Positions 9,361 through 16,724 are shown, counted from the first letter of the stretch. The stretch is DNA of 64,000 nucleotides from Burkholderiaceae bacterium (GCA_024235855.1 JACKLN010000001.1:310001-374000), one strand, 5' to 3'. Made by a program: numbers and translations. Notes: generated by a model not told the origin, from the letters alone.

Positions 9361-10842
9361 ATGACCGTCCGTGCCCGCCTGGCGCTGACCATCCTGCTCA
9401 CCGGCCTGGTCACCGCGCTGGCGGTGATCGTGACGGTGGCCACCGCCTTCCAGCGCTTCCAGCACGAGAGCACCTGGGAGCGTGCCAACGGCTTCATCGG
9501 CCGCGTGGTGGCCACCCACCCCGACCTGCTGGAACTGCATGCGCGCGACCCACAGGGATTCACCGGCTTCCTGCGCAACCTGCTGCTGTTCGAACCCGAC
9601 TCGCGGCTGTACCTGCTGGCGGCCGACGGCACGGTGCTGGCCAGCAGCGGCGACATGCCCATCACGCCGGGGCTGAAGGTCAAGCTTGGCCCGGTGCAGG
9701 AGGCCATCATGGTCGCCGGCGACCGCGCCCGCGCCGCCTACGTGATGGGCGACGACCCGCAGTACATGGCCGAGGACACGGTGATCGCGGCGCGCATGCT
9801 GCAGGCCAGCACCATCGCGCCCGGCGCCAACACCGGCGGCTACCTTTACCTGGTGTGCCAGAAGCGGCCGCTGCCGCCGGGGCAGATCGAGCTGCTGGGC
9901 AGCAGCGTGGCCGGCCCGGCGCTGGCCGGCGTGCTGGCCGTGGTGCTGCTGGGCGCGCTGATCGCGGCCTGGATCATCGGCACCGTGACACGGCCGCTGC
10001 GCGCGCTCAGCGATGCCGTCGACCAGGCCACGCGCGACGGCTTCGAGGCCGCCGCCGCGCTGCCGGCCGCTGCGCCGGCCGGTCACGACGAGTTCGCGCG
10101 CCTGCGCAGCGGCTTCGGCCAAATGCTGGCCACGCTGCGCGCGCAGTGGGACCGCCTGCAACGCCTGGACCGCTTCCGCCGTGAAGGCGTGAGCAACCTG
10201 TCGCACGACCTGCGCTCGCCGCTGACCGCCACCACCGCCTGCCTGGAGACGCTGCAGGCGCGCTGGGCCCACGACCCGGCGCGCGCCGACGACCGCGCGT
10301 TGCTGGACGTGGCGCTGCGCAACACCGGCACCGCCGCCGGCATGGTGCGCGCGCTCGGCGATTTCGCGCTGCTGGACGAGCCGTCCTACCAGCTGCAGCC
10401 GGTGGCGCTGGACGCCGCCGAGCTGATCGACGACCTGGCGCGCCGCTTCGCCGGCCGCGCCGCGCAGCAGGGCGTGACCCTGGTCACCGACACCGGCGAC
10501 ACGCCACTGCCCGCCCGGCTCGACGTCGAGCTGTTCGAACGGGCGCTGGCCAACCTGCTGGACAACGCGCTGCGCTTCACCCCGACCGGTGGCCGCATCG
10601 TGCTGCGGGGCAGCGTGGTGGACGGGGCGCTGCAGGTGCAGGTGCAGGACAGCGGCTGCGGCATCGCGCCGGAAGACCTGCCCCACCTGTTCGAGCGCTT
10701 CTACCGCAAGAGCGAGGGTGGCCACGGCCTGGGCCTGGCCATCGTGGCGCGCATCGTGGCCCTGCACGGCGGCCGCGCCACGGCCGCCAGCGCGCCGGGC
10801 CAGGGCACCACGGTCACGTTGAACCTGCCGGCAACCGCCTGA
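9361..10842 (+). CDS. EnvZ-type sensor histidine kinase
   Basis: This is a 493-residue kinase with membrane segments at about 6-29 and 184-208, a periplasmic sensor of about 155 residues, a HAMP linker (209-265), and a HisKA box (NLSHDLRSPLTATTA, H282). The ATPase domain has N box NLLDNALRF, G1 DSGCGI, F box and G2 GHGLGLAI. It is the cognate partner of the regulator just upstream. The FYRKSEGGHGLGLAIV motif is complete, so the kinase should be active. The sensor region has no recognised ligand-binding signature. Confidence 0.9.
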   Translation: MTVRARLALTILLTGLVTALAVIVTVATAFQRFQHESTWERANGFIGRVVATHPDLLELHARDPQGFTGFLRNLLLFEPDSRLYLLAADGTVLASSGDMPITPGLKVKLGPVQEAIMVAGDRARAAYVMGDDPQYMAEDTVIAARMLQASTIAPGANTGGYLYLVCQKRPLPPGQIELLGSSVAGPALAGVLAVVLLGALIAAWIIGTVTRPLRALSDAVDQATRDGFEAAAALPAAAPAGHDEFARLRSGFGQMLATLRAQWDRLQRLDRFRREGVSNLSHDLRSPLTATTACLETLQARWAHDPARADDRALLDVALRNTGTAAGMVRALGDFALLDEPSYQLQPVALDAAELIDDLARRFAGRAAQQGVTLVTDTGDTPLPARLDVELFERALANLLDNALRFTPTGGRIVLRGSVVDGALQVQVQDSGCGIAPEDLPHLFERFYRKSEGGHGLGLAIVARIVALHGGRATAASAPGQGTTVTLNLPATA

Positions 10843-11000
10843 ACGAGCCGCCGGCCGGTCGCGCGGCGGCGCCCAGCAGCACGGTGGCGCGCCCCGGCCG
10901 TCGCTGCAGGCGCCAGGCACGCCGGGCCCACGCACCGGGCATCACGCACCCCAGGGTTGACCCGGTTCACGGTCGCCGGCCCAAGGGGCTACGCTGCTCT

Positions 11001-11013
11001 GTATACGGAATAC
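11001..11013. promoter_or_regulatory. Candidate GntR operator
   Basis: GTATACGGAATAC is an interrupted inverted repeat (arms GTAT/ATAC, 5-base centre) ending 3 bases before the GntR start codon. FCD-type GntR proteins bind TNGTATACNA-like sites, so autorepression at the ribosome-binding region is the simplest reading. It is a single site and untested. Confidence 0.45.
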
Positions 11014-11016
11014 GCC

Positions 11017-11691
11017 ATGGCCACCCTGCATCGCCTCGCCACCGCCCCCGACCTCGTCGACCAGGCCTACCGCGCCCTGGTGGACGCCATCAGCAGTGGC
11101 GCGCTGGCGCCGGGCGAGCGCATCGTGCAGGAGGCGCTGGCCGAGCAGCTGGCGGTGTCGCGCCAGCCGGTGCTGCAGGCGCTGCGCCTGCTGAAGGCCG
11201 ACGGCCTGGTGCAGGACGCCCCGGGCCGCGGGCTGCGCGTGACGCCGCTGGACGCCGCGCTGATCGCGCAGGTGTATGCCGTGCGCGGCGCGCTCGACGG
11301 GCTGGCGGCCCGGCTGGCCGCGGCGCACCACGTCGCGCCTGCGGCAGCGGTGATGCGTGCCGGCCGCGCCGCCACGCGCAGTGGCGACGTGGCCGCGATG
11401 ATCGATGCTGATCTTGCCTTCCACCAGGCCGTGTACGCCGCCAGCGGCAACCCGCTGATCGAGCGCAGCGCCGCGCCGCACTGGTGCCAGATCCGGCGCG
11501 CCATGGGCGCGGTGCTGCAGGACGGGCCGGCCCGCGCCGCCATCTGGGACGAACACGTGGCCATCGCCGCAGCCATCGCTGCCGGCGATGGCGACACCGC
11601 CGAACGCCTGGCCCGCGAGCACGCCGAACGGGCCGGCCACCACCTGGGCGCCGCGCTGACGGCGCCGTTGAAACGAGGAGACACCGCATGA
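11017..11691 (+). CDS. GntR-family regulator, FCD subfamily
   Basis: This is a 224-residue protein from ATG 11017; an in-frame ATG at 10957 would run through the candidate operator and is disfavoured. The winged helix at residues about 10-78 contains LVDQAYRALVDAISSGALAP and LAVSRQPVLQALRLLKADGL. The FCD effector domain at about 85-215 has the metal-ligand pattern DADLAFHQAVY, then H and D-E-H in a later helix (DEHVAIAAAIAAGDG). FCD regulators usually respond to a carboxylic acid substrate of the operon they head. It overlaps the dioxygenase gene by 4 bases and is likely cotranscribed with it. Confidence 0.85.
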   Translation: MATLHRLATAPDLVDQAYRALVDAISSGALAPGERIVQEALAEQLAVSRQPVLQALRLLKADGLVQDAPGRGLRVTPLDAALIAQVYAVRGALDGLAARLAAAHHVAPAAAVMRAGRAATRSGDVAAMIDADLAFHQAVYAASGNPLIERSAAPHWCQIRRAMGAVLQDGPARAAIWDEHVAIAAAIAAGDGDTAERLAREHAERAGHHLGAALTAPLKRGDTA

Positions 11692-12560
11692 AACTCAGCC
11701 CCGAGCAGATCGCGCAGTTCGAGCGCGACGGCTACCTGTTCTTCCCTTCGCTGTTCTCGCCCGACGAGGTGAAAACGCTCACCGACGCCGTGCCCGCGCT
11801 GTACGCGCGGCGCGAGGCCTACAACGTGCGCGAGAAGGGCAACGATGCGGTGCGCACCAACTTCGCGGCCCACCTCTACAGCGAGCCCTTCGCGAAGCTG
11901 GCGCGCCACCCGCGCATGGTGGAACCGGTGCAGCAGATCTTCGGCGAAGACCTCTACATGCACCAGTTCAAGATCAACGGCAAGATGGCCTTCGAGGGCG
12001 ACGTCTGGCAGTGGCACCAGGACTACGGCACCTGGAAGAACGACGACCTGATGCCCGAGCCGCGGGCGATGAACGTGGCCATCTTCCTGGACGACGTGAA
12101 CCCGTTCAACGGCCCGCTGATGTTCATCCCCGGCAGCCACCGGCTGGGCGTGGTGGACGCCAAGCACGACCTCACCACCACCAGCTACCCGCTGTGGACA
12201 GTGGACAACGCGCTGATCGCGCAGATGGTGCAACGCGCCGGCGGAAAGAACGGTGGCATCGTCTCGCCCACGGGCCCGGCGGGCTCGATGATCCTGTTCC
12301 ACGGCTGCCTGCTGCACGCCAGCACCAGCAACCTGAGCCCCTGGAACCGCGTCAGCGTCTACCTGAGCCTGTGTGCGGTGACCAACCACATCCGCCGCTT
12401 CAAGCGGCCGGAGTACATCGCGCACCGTGACTTCGCGCCCATCCTGACGCTGCCGGACGACTGTCTGCTGACGGACGTGCCGGTGGACCTGCCCTGGAAG
12501 GACGGCATGCCGGCAAGCGCGCTGCAGACCTCCACCGACGAGCTGAAGGAAGCGGCATGA
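11688..12560 (+). CDS. PhyH-family 2-oxoglutarate/Fe(II) dioxygenase (EctD-like)
   Basis: This is a 290-residue protein. The iron facial triad is H110-x-D112 in WQWHQDYGTW and the distal H210 in LLHASTSN. The segment WHQDYGTW, then DLMPEPRAMN and NPFNGPLMFIPGSH parallels the ectoine/proline hydroxylase signature (WHSDFETW, then DGMP and PFNGPLMLIPGSH). It therefore probably hydroxylates a small amino-acid-like or carboxylate substrate using 2-oxoglutarate and O2. No ectABC genes are nearby, so ectoine hydroxylase is not asserted. It sits between a GntR regulator and an NAD-dependent oxidoreductase, a setting that suggests catabolism of a small molecule. Confidence 0.75.
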   Translation: MKLSPEQIAQFERDGYLFFPSLFSPDEVKTLTDAVPALYARREAYNVREKGNDAVRTNFAAHLYSEPFAKLARHPRMVEPVQQIFGEDLYMHQFKINGKMAFEGDVWQWHQDYGTWKNDDLMPEPRAMNVAIFLDDVNPFNGPLMFIPGSHRLGVVDAKHDLTTTSYPLWTVDNALIAQMVQRAGGKNGGIVSPTGPAGSMILFHGCLLHASTSNLSPWNRVSVYLSLCAVTNHIRRFKRPEYIAHRDFAPILTLPDDCLLTDVPVDLPWKDGMPASALQTSTDELKEAA

Positions 12561-12618
12561 GCGCGCCGGGCCGCTCCCAAGTGCTCATCCCGGAGTGCGA
12601 AGCACGGAGGGCATTCCC

Positions 12619-13965
12619 ATGAGCACGCCCCTCTTCGCCAAGCTCCAGCAGCGCGCCGCCGAAGGCCGGCCGGTGCGCGTGGGTCTCATCGGCGCCGGCA
12701 AGTTCGGCAGCATGTACCTGGCGCAAATCCCGCGCACACCGGGCGTGCAACTGCTGGGCATCGCCGACCTGAACCCCGACGGCGCGCGCCGCAACCTGGG
12801 GCGCGTGGGCTGGGACGCCGAGCGCCTGACCGCGCCCAGCCTGGATGCGGCCGTGAAGGACGGCCGCACCCACGTCGGCGACGACTGGCAGGCCCTGGTG
12901 CGCCACCCCGCCATCGACGTGATCGTGGAATGCACCGGCCACCCCATCGCGGCCGTGGACCACTGCCTGGAGGCCTTCGCCCACGGCAAGCACGTGGTCA
13001 ACGTCACCGTGGAGGCCGATGCCTTCTGCGGCCCGCTGCTGGCACGCCGCGCGCAGGAGGCCGGCGTGGTCTATTCACTGGCCTTCGGCGACCAACCGGC
13101 ACTCATCTGCGACCTGGTGGACTGGGCGCGCTGCTGCGGCTTCCCGGTGGTGGCCGCCGGTCGCGGCCACAAGTGGCTGCCGCACTTTGCCCAGAGCACG
13201 CCGCAGACGGTGTGGGGCTACTACGGCCTGACGCCGGAGCAGGCCGAGCGCGGTGGCCTGAACCCGAAGATGTTCAACAGCTTCCTCGACGGCTCCAAGC
13301 CCAGCATCGAGAGCACCGCGGTGGCCAACGCCACCGGCCTGGCCGTGCCCAGCGACGGCCTGCTGTATCCGCCGGCCAGCGTGGAGGACATCCCCTTCGT
13401 CACCCGGCCGAAGAGCGAAGGCGGGGTGCTGGAGAAGAAGGGCATGGTCGAGGTCATCAGCTGCCTGGAGCCCGACGGCCGCACCATCCCCTACGACATC
13501 CGCATGGGCGTGTGGGTCACGGTGGAGGGCGAGACGGAGTACATCCGCAACTGCTTCGAGGAGTACAAGGCCCACACCGACCCGAGCGGCCGCTACTTCA
13601 CGCTCTACAAGCGCTGGCACCTGATCGGCCTGGAGGTGGGCTTCAGCGTGGCCAGCGTGGCGCTGCGCGGCGAGCACACCGGTGCCGCGTCGCAGTGGAA
13701 CGCCGACGTGGTGGCCACCGCCAAGCGCGACCTGCAGCCCGGCGAGGTGCTCGACGGCGAAGGCGGCTACTGCGTCTGGGGCAAGCTGCTGCCGGCGGCC
13801 ACCAGCGCGGCCATCGGCGGCCTGCCGCTGGGTCTGGCGCACGACGTGAAGCTGGTGCGGCCGGTGAAGCAGGGTCAGAGCCTGACCTGGGCCGACGTGG
13901 CCATGGACAACGGCACGCGGGCCTATGCGCTGCGGCGCGAGATGGAGCAGCTGTTCGCCCGCTGA
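12619..13965 (+). CDS. NAD(P)-dependent oxidoreductase with C-terminal SAF domain
   Basis: This is a 448-residue protein. The start at 12619 follows a GGAGG site. The Rossmann fold begins at residue 17 with VRVGLIGAGKFGSMYLAQI and has the second motif VIVECTGHP. The middle domain is homoserine-dehydrogenase-like. Residues about 380-440 (AKRDLQPGEVLDGEGGYCVW, then RPVKQGQSLTWADVAMD) form a SAF domain, which is why relatives are often mislabelled FlgA. It lies 58 bases after the dioxygenase and probably oxidises the product of that enzyme. The substrate is unknown. Confidence 0.75.
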   Translation: MSTPLFAKLQQRAAEGRPVRVGLIGAGKFGSMYLAQIPRTPGVQLLGIADLNPDGARRNLGRVGWDAERLTAPSLDAAVKDGRTHVGDDWQALVRHPAIDVIVECTGHPIAAVDHCLEAFAHGKHVVNVTVEADAFCGPLLARRAQEAGVVYSLAFGDQPALICDLVDWARCCGFPVVAAGRGHKWLPHFAQSTPQTVWGYYGLTPEQAERGGLNPKMFNSFLDGSKPSIESTAVANATGLAVPSDGLLYPPASVEDIPFVTRPKSEGGVLEKKGMVEVISCLEPDGRTIPYDIRMGVWVTVEGETEYIRNCFEEYKAHTDPSGRYFTLYKRWHLIGLEVGFSVASVALRGEHTGAASQWNADVVATAKRDLQPGEVLDGEGGYCVWGKLLPAATSAAIGGLPLGLAHDVKLVRPVKQGQSLTWADVAMDNGTRAYALRREMEQLFAR

Positions 13966-13997
13966 ACGGCAGGGCCCAGGATGGCCCCGGAAACGGC

Positions 13998-14019
13998 GCA
14001 GGGCCCCGAAGGGCCCTGC
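13998..14019. terminator. Hairpin terminator between convergent genes
   Basis: A perfect 9-bp stem GCAGGGCCC / GGGCCCTGC with CGAA tetraloop lies between the oxidoreductase (+) and membrane peptide A (-). U-tracts are weak, with a short TTT on the minus strand. Confidence 0.6.
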
Positions 14020-14046
14020 CGTGGGATTCGCGACGCCGAACCGCTG

Positions 14047-14199
14047 TCAGCCGTGCGCGCTCTGCGCCGTCGGCGTGCTGGCCAGCAGCAGGCCGGCGTG
14101 GCCCGGCGACGAGAGTGACACGACGCCGGAGAAGATCACCAGCGTGGTGAACAGCGACAGCGTGAAGGCGACGAAGCGTTGGGTGCGGGGGGTGGTCAT
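14047..14199 (-). CDS. Small membrane peptide A (50 aa), first of three paralogues
   Basis: A 50-residue peptide starting MTTPRTQRFVAFTLSLF and continuing TTLVIFSGVVSLSSPG, with one hydrophobic segment (about 9-29) and a polar, Ala/Ser/Thr-rich tail. The ATG at 14199 is preceded by AAGGAG 8 bases upstream, an excellent ribosome binding site. It shares the core T-L-x-I-F-(S/A)-G-V-x-x-L with peptides B (14784-14945) and C (15286-15438). All three have their own hairpin downstream and the same promoter layout upstream. The hydrophobic segment with a basic N-terminus could be a membrane anchor or an uncleaved signal. No known family was recognised. Function is unknown; a stress- or signal-regulated membrane peptide is the inference. 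Confidence 0.7.
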   Translation of the reverse strand: MTTPRTQRFVAFTLSLFTTLVIFSGVVSLSSPGHAGLLLASTPTAQSAHG

Positions 14200-14240
14200 G
14201 TCGGGCTCCTTGAAGAGGGGTTCAGCGTTGCGATGGATGA

Positions 14241-14325
14241 ATCTTCGGCCCCTGGCACCCGCATCACCAGCCGCTTGCGATGAACCGCGGCGCAGGCCGT
14301 GCGAGTGGCCCGCAGCGGCGACGAA
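14241..14325 (-). promoter_or_regulatory. Promoter/operator of peptide A
   Basis: Read on the minus strand, TTCGTC (14325-14320), a degenerate middle site near 14300 and TTCATC (14284-14279) are followed exactly 32 bases later by a weak -10, GAAGAT (14246-14241). The ATG lies 42 bases further on. Spacing matches the promoters of peptides B and C. The sites also lie just upstream of the divergent gene at 14338 and might serve both. Confidence 0.55.
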
Positions 14326-14337
14326 CGGAATGGCCCG

Positions 14338-14730
14338 ATGAGTGGCACCACCCGCACCTGGGCCGCGCCCGGCGTGCTGCTGGTGGACAGCATCACGCAG
14401 CTGGAACCCGGCGATGCCGGGGCGGTGGCGGTCAGCGGCTCGCATGGCGGCGTGAGCTCGGCCCAGTACGCGCTGGCCGTGCCACTGCGGCTGGCGGTGT
14501 TCAACGACGCCGGCATCGGCAAGGACGAGGCCGGCGTGGCCGCACTGGTACTGCTGCAGGCCGCGGGCCGTGCGGCGGTGACGGTGGCGCACGACTCGGC
14601 GCGCATTGGCGATGCGCGGGACCACTGGAACCATGGCGTGATCTCGCGCGTGAACGCGGCGGCAATGGCGCTGGGCTTCGCCCCTGGCATGGACCTGCGG
14701 TCCGCCATCGCGCACGTTCTGCCGCCCTGA
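14338..14730 (+). CDS. Conserved-looking hypothetical protein (130 aa)
   Basis: A 130-residue cytoplasmic-looking protein with no signal peptide or membrane segment. Visible features are an N-terminal GVLLVDSITQLEPGDAGAVAV, a GSHGG motif, FNDAGIGKDEAGVAAL, SARIGDARDHW and GVISRVNAAAMALGFAPGM. The pattern GSHGG, then FNDAG, then ARIGD, then GVIS-VN reads like a small conserved enzyme or binding domain rather than random coding, but I do not recognise its family. It is divergent from peptide A, and the repeat elements at 14279-14325 lie 13 bases upstream of its ATG. It ends at the hairpin 14739-14758 shared with peptide B. Confidence 0.6.
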   Translation: MSGTTRTWAAPGVLLVDSITQLEPGDAGAVAVSGSHGGVSSAQYALAVPLRLAVFNDAGIGKDEAGVAALVLLQAAGRAAVTVAHDSARIGDARDHWNHGVISRVNAAAMALGFAPGMDLRSAIAHVLPP

Positions 14731-14738
14731 AATGCAAA

Positions 14739-14758
14739 CGCCCCGCCGAAGCGGGGCG
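14739..14758. terminator. Bidirectional hairpin terminator
   Basis: A perfect 8-bp stem CGCCCCGC / GCGGGGCG with CGAA tetraloop lies between the gene at 14338 (+) and peptide B (-). The minus strand continues with TTTGCATT. Confidence 0.7.
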
Positions 14759-14783
14759 CTGAACGTGCGACGCAGCCGGGTGA

Positions 14784-14945
14784 TCAGGCCTGCGTCGAGG
14801 TGGGCTGCACCTTCACCAGCATCGCGTCGGCCTGCGACGGCGTGGAGAGGCGGTCGACGCCGGAGAAGATGACCAGCGTGCTGGCCAGGGCGAGGACGAA
14901 GGCGGCGGCTTGATGGCGGGCTTGACGGCTGAAGCGGGTGGTCAT
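14784..14945 (-). CDS. Small membrane peptide B (53 aa), second paralogue
   Basis: A 53-residue peptide starting MTTRFSRQARHQAAAFVLAL and continuing ASTLVIFSGVDRLSTPSQAD. The N-terminus is strongly basic, the hydrophobic segment is at about 13-30, and the tail is polar (KVQPTSTQA). The ATG at 14945 follows AAAGGAA. It shares STLVIFSGV-x-x-LS with peptide A. It has its own promoter with three TTC(A/G)TC repeats (15027-15072) and its own hairpin (14739-14758), so it is a monocistronic unit. No known family was recognised. Confidence 0.7.
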   Translation of the reverse strand: MTTRFSRQARHQAAAFVLALASTLVIFSGVDRLSTPSQADAMLVKVQPTSTQA

Positions 14946-14988
14946 GATCGGGTTCCTTTCAGGGGCTGCGTCGTGTGTCGATGGGTGG

Positions 14989-15072
14989 ACTGTGCGCCGA
15001 TGCCCGCCGGACCGAAAGCCACCTGCGACGAAGCGTCGGGCGGGCGGATGAACCGTCGGCAGGGCGGATGAA
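14989..15072 (-). promoter_or_regulatory. Promoter/operator of peptide B with three 20-bp-period repeats
   Basis: On the minus strand TTCATC (15072-15067), TTCATC (15052-15047) and TTCGTC (15032-15027) start exactly 20 bases apart. After 32 bases comes CACAGT (14994-14989), the proposed weak -10, within a GCACAGT-C-CA-C-CCATCGACA block also seen upstream of peptide C. The ATG is 44 bases downstream of the -10. No good -35 exists, which suggests activator dependence. Confidence 0.65.
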
Positions 15073-15223
15073 TGGGTGGCACCGCGAAGCGCGCTGGCCG
15101 TTGTCGATCTCGCCCTGCGTGCCGTGAACTTGCGTGGCGCGTAGCGGCGCGGCACCGTTGGACACGGTCCGTCGAGAACCCGCGTTGTCGCCGCTCAGGA
15201 TCCAGCTAGGCGGCCATGAAAAA

Positions 15224-15249
15224 AGGGGCCCCGCCGAGGCGGGGCCCTT
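15224..15249 (-). terminator. Intrinsic terminator of peptide C
   Basis: A GC-rich stem of 9-11 pairs (GGGCCCCGC / GCGGGGCCC, plus flanking G-T and A-T pairs) with a 4-base loop is followed on the minus strand by six T residues. This is a classic rho-independent terminator 37 bases after the peptide C stop. Confidence 0.85.
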
Positions 15250-15285
15250 GTGTGCAATCGGCGCAGGTTCGCGCCGGCCGGGGTG

Positions 15286-15438
15286 TCAGCCGCGGTCGAG
15301 CACCACGCCCGTGGCCTGCACGAACAGCTGCTGCGCCGGTTCCACCGTCCAGAGGTCGGCCACACCGGCAAAGATGCTCAGCGTGGTGGCCAGGGCGAAG
15401 GCCAGTGCGGCGATGTGGGCGTGGCGGGCGGTGTTCAT
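15286..15438 (-). CDS. Small membrane peptide C (50 aa), third paralogue
   Basis: A 50-residue peptide starting MNTARHAHIAALAFALATTL and continuing SIFAGVADLWTVEPAQQLF, with a hydrophobic segment at about 8-28 and a polar tail ending VVLDRG. The ATG at 15438 follows AAGGAC. The ATTLSIFAGV-x-x-L core aligns with peptides A and B without gaps across 12 positions, though the tails diverge. It has its own operator repeats (15521-15566) and a strong intrinsic terminator. It is divergent from the formaldehyde operon at 15618. The function is unknown. Confidence 0.7.
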   Translation of the reverse strand: MNTARHAHIAALAFALATTLSIFAGVADLWTVEPAQQLFVQATGVVLDRG

Positions 15439-15482
15439 GGCGGTGTCCTTGTGCGTGCTGCGGTGCGTCTGTCGATGGTTGA

Positions 15483-15566
15483 ACTGTGCCGGTGCGGCCC
15501 CGTGCGTGCCAGCGGCCTGCGACGAACCGCCGGTGCGGCGGACGAAGCGCTCGTCACGGGGATGAA
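15483..15566 (-). promoter_or_regulatory. Promoter/operator of peptide C with three 20-bp-period repeats
   Basis: On the minus strand TTCATC (15566-15561), TTCGTC (15546-15541) and TTCGTC (15526-15521) start exactly 20 bases apart. After 32 bases comes CACAGT (15488-15483), and the ATG lies 45 bases further on. The last repeat reads CGGTTCGTC, one base from the published AlgR box CCGTTCGTC. The region also lies upstream of the formaldehyde dehydrogenase gene. Confidence 0.65.
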
Positions 15567-15617
15567 CCGTGCGTCTGATGTAGGGTTGAGACCATCCCAA
15601 TACCCTGGAGGACCCCG

Positions 15618-16724
15618 ATGAAGACCCGTGCCGCCGTCGCCTGGCAAGCCGCCGCCCCGCTGACGATCGAAGAAGTGGACCTCGACGGCCCGCGCGCCGG
15701 CGAGGTGCTGGTGGAGGTGAAGGCCACCGGCATCTGCCACACCGACTGGTACACGCTCTCCGGCGCCGACCCCGAGGGGCTGTTCCCCGCCATCCTGGGC
15801 CACGAGGGCGCGGGCATCGTGCGCGAGGTGGGCGCCGGCGTCACCAGCCTGAAGCCGGGCGACCACGTGATCCCGCTCTACACGCCGGAGTGCCGGCAGT
15901 GCAAGTTCTGCCTCAGCCGCAAGACCAACCTGTGCCAGAAGATCCGCGCCACCCAGGGCAAGGGGCTGATGCCGGACGGGTCGTCGCGCTTCTCGCTCGG
16001 TGGCAAGCCCATCCTGCACTACATGGGCACCAGCACCTTCGCCAACCACATCGTGGTGCCGGAGATCGCGCTGGCGAAGATCCGCGAGGACGCGCCCTTC
16101 GACGTCGTCTGCTACATCGGCTGCGGCGTCACCACCGGCATCGGCGCGGTGATCTTCAGCGCCAAGGTCGAACCCGGGGCCAACGTGGCGGTGTTCGGGC
16201 TTGGGGGCATCGGCCTGAACGTGATCCAGGGTGCAAAGCTGGCCGGGGCCGACAAGATCATCGGCATCGACATCAACCCGGCGCGCGAGGCCATGGCGCG
16301 CCAGTTCGGCATGACCGACTTCGTGAACCCGAAGGACGTGCCGAACGTGGTCGACGCCATCGTGCAGCTGACCGATGGCGGCGCCGACTTCAGCTTCGAG
16401 TGCATCGGCAACGTGGACGTGATGCGCCAGGCGCTGGAGTGCACGCACAAGGGCTGGGGCCGCAGCATCATCATCGGCGTGGCCGAGGCGGGTGCGGAGA
16501 TCAGGACCCGGCCGTTCCAGCTGGTCACCGGCCGCAAGTGGGAAGGCTCGGCCTTCGGCGGTGCGCGCGGCCGCACCGACGTGCCGAAGATCGTCGACTG
16601 GTACATGGAGAAGAAGATCAACATCGACGACCTGATCACGCACCGCCTGAAGCTCGAGGACATCAACGAAGGCTTCGCGCTGATGAAGCGCGGCGAGTCG
16701 ATCCGCTCTGTCGTGATCTACTGA
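15618..16724 (+). CDS. frmA: S-(hydroxymethyl)glutathione dehydrogenase / class III alcohol dehydrogenase
   Basis: This is a 368-residue zinc-dependent medium-chain dehydrogenase of full class III length. Catalytic zinc ligands are C40 (TGICHTDWYTLSG) and H62 (GHEGAGIV). The structural zinc site is C92, C95, C98 and C106 (ECRQCKFCLSRKTNLC). The NAD site is VFGLGGIGLNVIQGAKLAGA. It oxidises the formaldehyde-glutathione adduct to S-formylglutathione. The next gene, overlapping by one base (TGATG), hydrolyses that product, so the pair is a complete formaldehyde detoxification operon. No FrmR-type regulator is adjacent. Confidence 0.95.
   Translation: MKTRAAVAWQAAAPLTIEEVDLDGPRAGEVLVEVKATGICHTDWYTLSGADPEGLFPAILGHEGAGIVREVGAGVTSLKPGDHVIPLYTPECRQCKFCLSRKTNLCQKIRATQGKGLMPDGSSRFSLGGKPILHYMGTSTFANHIVVPEIALAKIREDAPFDVVCYIGCGVTTGIGAVIFSAKVEPGANVAVFGLGGIGLNVIQGAKLAGADKIIGIDINPAREAMARQFGMTDFVNPKDVPNVVDAIVQLTDGGADFSFECIGNVDVMRQALECTHKGWGRSIIIGVAEAGAEIRTRPFQLVTGRKWEGSAFGGARGRTDVPKIVDWYMEKKINIDDLITHRLKLEDINEGFALMKRGESIRSVVIY

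Larger units (their letters stand above)
14946..15285. other. Intergenic region between peptides B and C
   Basis: These 340 bases hold no convincing gene. They contain the peptide B promoter with its operator repeats (14989-15072) and the terminator of peptide C (15224-15249). Bases 15073-15220 show nothing recognisable. Confidence 0.6.

Noticed and set aside
11688..12560. Ectoine hydroxylase (EctD) assignment
   Set aside because: The signature is similar but not identical and no ectoine synthesis genes are near.
12619..13965. Flagellar protein FlgA label for the SAF-domain oxidoreductase
   Set aside because: Only the SAF domain is shared; the N-terminal Rossmann fold and lack of flagellar genes rule it out.
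15506..15520. Sigma-54 promoter (TGGCAC) upstream of peptide C
   Set aside because: No GC element at the right spacing, and not shared by peptides A and B.
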